Made by a program: the position numbers and the translations under genes
Assembly: GCF_006539345.1 (NCBI RefSeq)
Contig: NZ_BJMV01000008.1
Span: forward strand, 78,056-142,055
Reading direction: 5' to 3'
Source of the DNA: Acetobacter peroxydans
GTDB lineage: Bacteria > Pseudomonadota > Alphaproteobacteria > Acetobacterales > Acetobacteraceae
DNA: 64,000 bases
The notes under the pieces: model-generated
Told to the model about the DNA's origin: nothing
The model's database searches: none
What the model saw: the letters and a program-made list of their open reading frames with translations, nothing else
In this document: in pieces, positions 33,830-41,188 of the stretch
How the letters are laid out: every line of letters starts with the position of its first letter
How positions within the stretch are numbered: the first letter of the stretch is position 1

Positions 33830-34933
33830 ATGCCTAATCCCGTTCCCTCCTGCCCCGCGCGCCCCACCGCCCGGCCCGCCATCGTGATGGCACAGGCCGC
33901 GTGTGCGGCGCTGCGCAGGCGACGCCAGCTCGTGCTGGCCCTGCTCGCGGTGGGAGTGGCGATGTCCATTCTGGCCGACTGCGCCATAGGACCGGCCTCG
34001 CTTTCCCCCAGCGCCTTACTGCGCGCGCTGTTCACCCCGGATGCCGCCCCGCCAGATGCGCGCCTGATCCTGTGGCGCATCCGCCTGCCCTACGCGCTAA
34101 CCGCCGCCTGCGTGGGCGCGGCACTTGGGCTGGCCGGGGCTGAAATGCAGACCGTCCTTGCCAACCCGCTCGCCAGCCCGTTCACACTGGGCACATCGGC
34201 AGCAGGGGCCTTTGGCGCCTCGCTGTCCATCGTGCTGGGCTGGCATATCCGCGGCCTGCCTCAGACGTGGATTATCGCGCTAAGCGCCTTTGTGTGCTCC
34301 ATGCTCTCGGTCTGGCTGCTGGAGGCGCTGACACGCCTGCGCCAGACGGAAACAGGCCGGGTGGAAACCAGCACGGTCGTGCTGTGCGGCGTGGCTCTGG
34401 TGTTTTCATTTCAGGCTCTTGTGGCGCTGATGCAGTTCGTTGCCAGTGAAGACACCCTGCAGGATCTCGTTTTCTGGACGCTGGGCAGCCTGACCCGCGC
34501 CACATGGCCCGCTATCGGGTTGCTGGCGCTCACCCTCGCAACCACCCTGCCCTTTGCCCTTGGGGCCGCCTGGCGGCTGACCGTCCTGCGCATGGGGGAG
34601 GAACGCGCGGCCAGCCTGGGTGTGGATGTGCACCGCCTGCGCCGCGCCGCCCTGCTGCGGATCAGCCTGCTGAGCGCGCTGGCGGTGGCGTTTGTAGGTG
34701 TGATCGGCTTTGTGGGGTTGATTGCACCCCATATCGCCCGGGGCCTTGTGGGCGAAGACCAGCGCTACACGCTGCCCGCCAGCCTGCTGAGCGGCGCCTT
34801 CATCCTATCCACCACGGCGCTGCTGGCCCGCGTGATCGTGCCGGGCGTGGTGGTACCCACAGGCATTGTCACCGCGCTTGTGGGCATTCCGTTCTTTCTG
34901 TTCATTATCCTGCGGCAGAAACCCGGCGCATGA
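33830..34933 (+). CDS. FecCD-family iron/cobalamin ABC transporter permease
   Basis: A 367-residue polytopic permease of the BtuC/FecCD family. Landmarks include LRLPYAL-like IRLPYALTAACVGAALGLAG, the NPLASPFTLGTSAGAAFGA-like segment near residue 110, and the C-terminal VGLIAPHIARGLVG coupling motif. It would import siderophore-iron, haem or cobalamin with the ATPase encoded next. No periplasmic substrate-binding protein gene lies nearby. The stop overlaps the ATPase start. Confidence 0.9.
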   Translation: MPNPVPSCPARPTARPAIVMAQAACAALRRRRQLVLALLAVGVAMSILADCAIGPASLSPSALLRALFTPDAAPPDARLILWRIRLPYALTAACVGAALGLAGAEMQTVLANPLASPFTLGTSAAGAFGASLSIVLGWHIRGLPQTWIIALSAFVCSMLSVWLLEALTRLRQTETGRVETSTVVLCGVALVFSFQALVALMQFVASEDTLQDLVFWTLGSLTRATWPAIGLLALTLATTLPFALGAAWRLTVLRMGEERAASLGVDVHRLRRAALLRISLLSALAVAFVGVIGFVGLIAPHIARGLVGEDQRYTLPASLLSGAFILSTTALLARVIVPGVVVPTGIVTALVGIPFFLFIILRQKPGA

Positions 34934-35760
34934 ACACCCGGCGGCCAGACACGGAACAATCCGGCGAACAAGGCCTGAGGGTGCAGGGGCTATCCGTCCG
35001 TCACGGACGGCATGAGGTGCTGCATGATATTACGGCAGGCCCCTTTCCGCCCGGTAGACTGTGCGCCGTGCTCGGCCCCAACGGCAGCGGTAAATCCACC
35101 CTCCTACGGGCGATGGGCGGTCTTGTGCCCTCGCGCGGGCAGGTGCTTCTGCATGGGCAGGTGCTGGACGGGCTCGACCTTCGCGCCCGCGCGCGCCTGT
35201 GCTGCACCCTGCCCCAGACCCTGCCCGAGCCGTTGCGCCTGACCGTGCTGGAAACCCTGCTGGCGGCGCGACGGGTAGCCCATCCCGCGCAGGAGGATGA
35301 CGTGCCTGCCGCACTGGGCTGGCTTGCGCGCGTGGGCATCGAATCCCTCGCCATGCGCCCCCTTAGCGAACTGTCCGGCGGACAGCGCCAGCTTGTCGGG
35401 CTGGCGCAGGCCCTCAGCCGCCACCCCCGCGCCTTGCTGCTGGACGAACCGCTCAGCGCGCTCGATCCCCATTACCAATATCGCGTGCTGGCCCTGCTGC
35501 GCGAGGAAACCGCCCGCTCAGGGCTTGTGTGCATTCTGGTGCTGCATGATCTCAATCAGGCGCTCAACTGGTGCGAGACAGCCTGCGTCCTGCATGAAGG
35601 GCGTGTGCAGGCTTTCGGGCCGCCACGCGCCATTCTGACCCCGGCGCTACTGCACGCCGTCTACCGTATCCATGCCTGCGTAGACACGGGCGCGCAGGGG
35701 CAGGATTTCATCAGCGTGCAGGGCGTGGAAACGCTCGGTCAGGTGCCGCAGAACGTATAA
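34930..35760 (+). CDS. Iron/cobalamin-type ABC transporter ATP-binding protein
   Basis: A 276-residue ATPase with Walker A GPNGSGKST, signature LSGGQRQ, Walker B ALLLDEP and the His-loop in VLHDLNQAL, typical of the FecE/BtuD/FhuC group. The ATG at 34930 overlaps the permease stop (ATGA). Its 3' end overlaps that of selO on the other strand by 22 bases, so the two genes are convergent and share sequence. Confidence 0.92.
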   Translation: MNTRRPDTEQSGEQGLRVQGLSVRHGRHEVLHDITAGPFPPGRLCAVLGPNGSGKSTLLRAMGGLVPSRGQVLLHGQVLDGLDLRARARLCCTLPQTLPEPLRLTVLETLLAARRVAHPAQEDDVPAALGWLARVGIESLAMRPLSELSGGQRQLVGLAQALSRHPRALLLDEPLSALDPHYQYRVLALLREETARSGLVCILVLHDLNQALNWCETACVLHEGRVQAFGPPRAILTPALLHAVYRIHACVDTGAQGQDFISVQGVETLGQVPQNV

Positions 35761-37232
35761 CGCACCCGCTCATCCGCACCGGGCGGAAGGGCATAACGTT
35801 CGCACCCCGGCTGCTCCTCATAGGGGGCGGCGAGAACGGTCAGCATGGTCTCGAAGGGGGTGAAATCACCCTCTTCCACCGCGCTGCGGATCATGGCCTC
35901 AACCAGATGATTGCGCGGAATGTAGCACGGATTGACCGCCCGCATGGCCTGCGCACGGGCTTCGGGCGAGCGGGCATCGTCCTGCCGCAACCGCTGGTGC
36001 CAGCGCTCAAGCCACGGAGCAAAAGCCAGCGGCAGGGTGGCCGTATCCTCGCCCGCCAGCATGGCAGGGTGACTGAGTGCCCGGAAGGTGCCGGTCATAT
36101 CCGCGTGCGTCTGGTGCATGGTTTCCAGCAGCGCGGCAAAGAGCGCCTCATCCCCCTCCTGCGCGGCTGTCAGCCCCAGCTTTGCCCGCATCCCGTCGAA
36201 ATAGACCGTATGAAACCGGGTATTGAACTCTGCCAGCGCCTGCCGTGCCAGCACTGGGCGTTCGTCCTCATCATCACTCAGCAACGGCAATAGCGCCTCG
36301 GCCAGTCTGGTCAGGTTCCACAGGGCGATGGTCGGCTGGTTAGTGTAGGCGTAGCGGCCGTGCTCATCAATGAAACTGAAAACCGTGGCGGGGTCGTACT
36401 CATCCATGAAGGCGCAGGGGCCGTAATCTATCGTTTCGCCCGAAATGGCCATGTTATCAGTGTTCATCACACCATGGATAAAGCCCACCAGCATCCAGCG
36501 CGCGACAAGGCTGGCCTGCGCCGCCACCACATTTTGCAGAAATGTCAGGGCCGGTGTCGGACTATGCAGCGCCTGCGGGTCATGCCGGGCGATGGCAAAG
36601 TCCAGAAGCTGACGCAGGGCCGCAGGGTCACGCCGGGCGGCCACGTACTGGAACGTGCCCACCCGCAGATGGCTGGACGCCACGCGCGCCAGAATCGCGC
36701 CGGGCAGCAGCGTCTCGCGCTGGACCTTTTCGCCTGTGCTGACGGCGGCCAACGCCCGCGTGGTCGGGATGCCCAGCGCCGCCATGCTTTCGCTTAGCAG
36801 GTATTCGCGCAGCACAGGCCCAAGGGCCGCCCGGCCATCGCCCCGGCGGGAAAACACCGTACGGCCCGCCCCCTTGAGCTGGATCTCGCGCACATGGCCC
36901 GCACGGTCACGCACATCACCCAGGAGCAGCGCGCGGCCATCGCCCAGAGCAGGATTGTAGTAGCCGAACTGGTGCCCGGCATAGGCCGTCGCCACAGGCT
37001 CTACCCCGGCGGGCATACTGTTGCCAGCCAGCATGGCCAACCCCTGCGGCCCGGCCAGCCAGCGTGCATCCAGCCCGAGTTCCGCCGCGAGCGCCTCATT
37101 AAGCCGGATGAGCCGGGGGGCTGCCACAGGTGAAAGTACGCCCCGGTCGTACATCCACTCCGGCAGTTGCGTGAAACCCTGCGCCATGACCGGGGGCATG
37201 GGCGCGGATGATGCGGCCTGCTGCTCATTCAT
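35739..37232 (-). CDS. selO: SelO/YdiU-family protein adenylyltransferase
   Basis: A 497-residue pseudokinase-fold enzyme that transfers AMP to Ser/Thr/Tyr of target proteins, linked in E. coli to redox stress. Visible landmarks: AGHQFGYYNPALGDGRA near residue 65, GAGRTVFSRRGDGRAALGP near 105, MNTDNM and DYGPCAFMDEYD near 245 (the kinase-like metal site). The protein ends FCGT, so Cys is antepenultimate, where vertebrate SelO has selenocysteine. GGGGAGG lies about 10 bases before the ATG at 37232. Confidence 0.93.
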   Translation of the reverse strand: MNEQQAASSAPMPPVMAQGFTQLPEWMYDRGVLSPVAAPRLIRLNEALAAELGLDARWLAGPQGLAMLAGNSMPAGVEPVATAYAGHQFGYYNPALGDGRALLLGDVRDRAGHVREIQLKGAGRTVFSRRGDGRAALGPVLREYLLSESMAALGIPTTRALAAVSTGEKVQRETLLPGAILARVASSHLRVGTFQYVAARRDPAALRQLLDFAIARHDPQALHSPTPALTFLQNVVAAQASLVARWMLVGFIHGVMNTDNMAISGETIDYGPCAFMDEYDPATVFSFIDEHGRYAYTNQPTIALWNLTRLAEALLPLLSDDEDERPVLARQALAEFNTRFHTVYFDGMRAKLGLTAAQEGDEALFAALLETMHQTHADMTGTFRALSHPAMLAGEDTATLPLAFAPWLERWHQRLRQDDARSPEARAQAMRAVNPCYIPRNHLVEAMIRSAVEEGDFTPFETMLTVLAAPYEEQPGCERYALPPGADERVRYTFCGT

Positions 37233-37462
37233 GGCGTTACGGCCTCCCCTGTTGCATGATTGTTTCTGCCCGCATCCCTCCGTTTGGGCGGGTGGTGCAT
37301 CCCGCCCCATCTCTGGCACAGCCCCGCTGAACATGATAGGGAGAAGCACCGCCGCGAACAGCCCGGACAGGCCGTAAAACCCGTGCCTGCCGCTCTGAAA
37401 ACCATGACACGGAGAACCGGCCCACTGGTCCTGACACCAGCGCCACGGAGACGCCAGAACCG

Positions 37463-38566
37463 ATGACCACAGCCCCGAATACCCTTTTCAAGATCACCCG
37501 CAAGACAGACGGCATCAGCGCCGCAGAACGCGAACGCATTGTTGCGAATCCCGGTTTCGGTCGCGCGTTTACCGACCACATGGTTGTCATTACCTATACG
37601 GAGGGCCGGGGCTGGCATTCTCCCGAGATTATGCCGCGCCAGCCGCTGGTGCTGGACCCCGCTGCCTCGGTGCTGCATTACGCGCAGGAAATTTTCGAAG
37701 GCATGAAAGCCTACCGCGCGGCTGACGGTGGTATCCTGCTGTTCCGCCCCGAAGCCAATGCCCGGCGCTTTCGCAAGTCGGCCGAACGCATGGCCATGGC
37801 AGACCTGCCGGAAGACCTGTTCCTTGAAGCGGTGAGCCAGCTTGTCAGCATCGACCGCGACTGGGTGCCCGCACCCGAGGTCGGCACACTGTATATCCGC
37901 CCCTTCATGATCGCGACTGAGGCGGCGCTGGGGGTCAAACCCGCATCAGAATTCAAGTTTATCGTGATCGCCTGCGCGGCGGGGGAATACTTCTCCAAAG
38001 AGTCCGCCACTGTCAGCGTGTGGGTGGAAGAAAACGCCGTGCGCGCCTCGCACGGGGGCACAGGCACCGCCAAGTGCGGCGGCAACTACGCCGCCAGCCT
38101 GACCGCGCAGATGGAAGGCAAGGCCCATGGCTGCCAGCAGGTGCTGTTTCTGGATGCACAGGAACGCCGCTGGCTGGAAGAAATGGGCGGCATGAATGTG
38201 ATGATGGTGATGGAGGACGGCACGTTGCTGACCCCCCCGCTCGACGGCGGCACCATCCTGCATGGCATTACCCGGGACTCGTTGCTGACCCTTGCGCGCG
38301 ATCAGGGCCTGACGGTGCGGGAAGAGCGCTATGCGATCGACCAGCTTTACAGCGATGCCGCCTCGGGCAAGCTGAAGGAAGTCTTTGCCTGTGGCACCGC
38401 CGCCGTGGTTACACCCATTGGCACCTTCAAGAGCGCGCATGGTGAATGCACCATTGGCGATGGCCAGACCGCAGGCCCCATTACGAGCCGCCTCCGGCAG
38501 GGCCTGTGCGACATCCAGTTCGGCCGTGCGCCCGACCCGCATGAATGGGTCAAGCGCGTTCTGTAA
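37463..38566 (+). CDS. ilvE: Branched-chain amino acid aminotransferase
   Basis: A 367-residue class IV PLP aminotransferase for leucine, isoleucine and valine. The Schiff-base lysine is in TAKCGGNYAAS near residue 203, with the ALHY-like EIFEGMKAYR motif near 75. Length and motifs match the BCAT II type (about 360 residues) rather than the shorter E. coli IlvE. It is a single-gene unit followed by a strong hairpin. Confidence 0.95.
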   Translation: MTTAPNTLFKITRKTDGISAAERERIVANPGFGRAFTDHMVVITYTEGRGWHSPEIMPRQPLVLDPAASVLHYAQEIFEGMKAYRAADGGILLFRPEANARRFRKSAERMAMADLPEDLFLEAVSQLVSIDRDWVPAPEVGTLYIRPFMIATEAALGVKPASEFKFIVIACAAGEYFSKESATVSVWVEENAVRASHGGTGTAKCGGNYAASLTAQMEGKAHGCQQVLFLDAQERRWLEEMGGMNVMMVMEDGTLLTPPLDGGTILHGITRDSLLTLARDQGLTVREERYAIDQLYSDAASGKLKEVFACGTAAVVTPIGTFKSAHGECTIGDGQTAGPITSRLRQGLCDIQFGRAPDPHEWVKRVL

Positions 38567-38640
38567 AATAGCGGACGGCGATACGACACCGGGCCGGGCG
38601 GCCTACCCGCCTGACCCGGCTGTGCACCATCTATATAGAG

Positions 38641-38676
38641 CCGGTCACGGGGCTACGTCCCCGCGACCGGGTTCTT
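38641..38676. terminator. Terminator-like hairpin between convergent ilvE and the TonB receptor gene
   Basis: A 12-bp stem with one mismatch, CCGGTCACGGGG (38641-38652) and CCCCGCGACCGG (38659-38670), with a 6-base loop and GTTCTT following on the plus strand. It lies at the end of the leftward TonB receptor gene and may serve both genes. Confidence 0.6.
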
Positions 38677-40885
38677 ACCAGCTATAAGAAAGCGTGGCCT
38701 GTGCGTTGCGGCGCTCGCCATACCAGCACCATTCGCTATAGGCCGAGCCGTAACAGCTTGCGATGTAGCGTTTGTCGAACAGGTTGCGCACGCTGGCCGA
38801 AAGTGTCCAGCCGCGTAGCGCTGCATGGGCGGCGGCAAGGTCGTACCGAAAAGACGCGTCAAACACCACGTAGCTGGGAATTCTGATATTCTTCATCGAG
38901 GCTGTAGAGCCGCCGTAAGCACTGGCCTCGTAACGCAGACCACCGCCAAGCCCCACCCCTTTGAGCCGCCCTTTGGGTATCGTGTAGAACGCGAACAGCG
39001 AGGCATTCCCCCGCCCTGACTGCACAAGCGGCTTGCCGGTCGACTCATCATGCACGCGCTGGACGCTAAGCGCCGCCGTAACCATAAGGTTACGGTGCAC
39101 ATCCGCGTGCGCCTCAAACTCGAAACCATCCGAGTGCACCCGACCGCTTTCAGTGCTGTAAACGGCGTCTCCCACGGATACCAGCACGTTGCTCTGCTCG
39201 ATATGGAACCCCGCCGCACTGAACAGCATGGACGTGCCGGGGATCTGATATTTCACCCCGCCCTCAAGCTGCCGCCCTACGGAGGGATCAGCCTGATGGG
39301 TCGTACGCCCTCCGTTTTCCGATACAATCCCGGCCTGCGGCTGGAACGAGGTGGAGTAGGTGATGTAAGGCGCCAGCCCGAAGTTGAAGTGATACAGCCC
39401 GGCCACACGGAACGAAATCTGTGAAGGATGCTGGCTGCTGCTGGTATTGGCGACATATTCCTGCTGGTGCGCGGTGTACCAGTCATTGCGCAGGCTTCCG
39501 GTCAGGTAGAACGAACCGATCCGCAGTTCGTCCTGCGCATACACGCCAATCTGCTGCTGCCGCGTATTGTAATCGGAGGCCAGCGGCGGCACGGGAATAG
39601 CGCCGTTGTAAACCGGATGTACGACGTCCAGCGCGGGTGCGCTGCCTGCCCGCGCCAGTTCGGTGGCGCGGGTGTAGTCATAGTCCAGCCCCACCATCAG
39701 CGTATGATTGACAGGGCCGGTGTGCACATGACCCAGAAGCTGCGTATCCATGGCCACCCGGCGCAAATGCTCGTCACTCCCGAACGTGGCGCGCTGCACG
39801 GTGGTGGGAGAGAGCCATTTGCCCGTTGTGTAAACATTTTCGTAGTCGGTCTTGATATCGTCGTACCGCGCGCGGGACACCAGCTCCCAGGCATGGCTGA
39901 AGCGATGCGTCAGAATATAGGTGAACGACCCCTGCTTGCGCCGGTATTCCTCAAAAGCCCTGTCCCCATCATAGAAATCGCGCCTGATCCAGCCCGAAGG
40001 CCCCGGCACGAGCGAACCGATCAGCGGCACCGAGCCATAAGAAGCATTTGTGGGGTCGTACTGGTAATTGCCCAGCAACGTCAGCGTGGTAGGGCCGCCC
40101 CCACCGAGAGTCACGGCCGGACTGATACTGAAACGGCGGCTGCCGGTCTGGCTGAGCTGGCTGTGCGAGCCATTGGCCGTGCCATAAACACGGTAACGCA
40201 CCTTGCCATCGTTCGAGGCCCAGCCGCCTACATCGGCATCCACACGGTACAGGTCAAAACTGCCGCCGGTTGCAGCCACGCTACCATATGAACGCGCATC
40301 GGTCGGCAGCTTGCTGGACATTTCCAGCAGGCCGCCGGGACTGGACTGACCATACAGCGCGGAGGACGGGCCTTTAAGCACCTCAATACGGTTCACCCGG
40401 AACATGTCGATCTGCGGTGCGGCGTAGCCGGTGGGGCTGGCCTCCAGCTTCAGCCCGTCCAGATAGGTGGGCACGGAAAAACCGCGCAGGGCGAACATAT
40501 CGTACCGTGTAGCGGTAGCCCCACGCTGGTCCTGCGTGATCCCGGCCACATACCGCACCGCCTGACTCAGGCTGAGCACACCGCGCACATCCATTTCATG
40601 ACGGGTAATGACCGTAACGGACTGCGCGATGTTCACCATCGGGTGGTTTTCCGTTTTGGTCGCAATAGAGGCCGTGGTGGAGATTCTGTGCCCATGCACC
40701 ATGAGCGGCTTGCCCCCTTGCCTGCTGTGCGACTGGTCTGCCGTCCCATGGCCTGTTTCGGCCCGAGCCGAACCGCAAAAACCCGTAAACCCCAACACGA
40801 CAAAAGCCAGCAGCACGGCGACCCGCTTTACCCGGTTGTAGATAATTCTGCTGCCAGAACAGCCCCTTATGGCTGACACACGCAC
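38675..40885 (-). CDS. TonB-dependent siderophore receptor
   Basis: A 736-residue outer-membrane receptor. After a signal peptide (cleavage near SARAE) comes the plug domain (about 75-220, with QSVTVITRHEMD as a landmark) and a 22-strand-type barrel ending in ATLSYSW with a C-terminal aromatic residue. Conserved text such as RYDMFALRGF and GPSSALYGQSSPGG fits the ferric-hydroxamate (FhuA-like) class. Two GTG codons (40885, 40879) are possible starts; GGGGAG precedes both. A Fur-like box lies about 140 bases upstream, so iron repression is likely. Confidence 0.92.
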   Translation of the reverse strand: MRVSAIRGCSGSRIIYNRVKRVAVLLAFVVLGFTGFCGSARAETGHGTADQSHSRQGGKPLMVHGHRISTTASIATKTENHPMVNIAQSVTVITRHEMDVRGVLSLSQAVRYVAGITQDQRGATATRYDMFALRGFSVPTYLDGLKLEASPTGYAAPQIDMFRVNRIEVLKGPSSALYGQSSPGGLLEMSSKLPTDARSYGSVAATGGSFDLYRVDADVGGWASNDGKVRYRVYGTANGSHSQLSQTGSRRFSISPAVTLGGGGPTTLTLLGNYQYDPTNASYGSVPLIGSLVPGPSGWIRRDFYDGDRAFEEYRRKQGSFTYILTHRFSHAWELVSRARYDDIKTDYENVYTTGKWLSPTTVQRATFGSDEHLRRVAMDTQLLGHVHTGPVNHTLMVGLDYDYTRATELARAGSAPALDVVHPVYNGAIPVPPLASDYNTRQQQIGVYAQDELRIGSFYLTGSLRNDWYTAHQQEYVANTSSSQHPSQISFRVAGLYHFNFGLAPYITYSTSFQPQAGIVSENGGRTTHQADPSVGRQLEGGVKYQIPGTSMLFSAAGFHIEQSNVLVSVGDAVYSTESGRVHSDGFEFEAHADVHRNLMVTAALSVQRVHDESTGKPLVQSGRGNASLFAFYTIPKGRLKGVGLGGGLRYEASAYGGSTASMKNIRIPSYVVFDASFRYDLAAAHAALRGWTLSASVRNLFDKRYIASCYGSAYSEWCWYGERRNAQATLSYSW

Positions 40886-41026
40886 TCCCCCCGCTGTGAA
40901 CAGGGCGGACTATGGTGGCTGGCCGGGATGGGGGCAATCGAATTTTAAACTATTTTTTAATATGCAATCCTGCCCTGCGCGCAGCCAGGTTCTCGTTGCG
41001 GTACAAGACAAGCCAGAATGTATCCT

Positions 41027-41045
41027 GCGAATGATACTCATGGTC
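41027..41045. promoter_or_regulatory. Fur-box-like operator
   Basis: The 19 bases GCGAATGATACTCATGGTC match the classical Fur consensus at 14 of 19 positions by eye and keep the central AATGATA and TCAT. It is upstream of the leftward TonB receptor gene. The 303-base spacer 40886-41188 also contains a very AT-rich stretch near 40940-40965 and nothing else recognised; polA starts on the other side. Confidence 0.55.
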
Positions 41046-41188
41046 GTAGACGGCGGGAGAGACACACTCCGCCAATGCGAACAATTCTTAACAAAGCTGA
41101 AGAAAAATCCACGGCCAGAAACGCTGGACAACCCGCCGCAAGGCGCATATCCCCAGAAACATGCTGAATGACCTGCTGGCCTGAGCCC

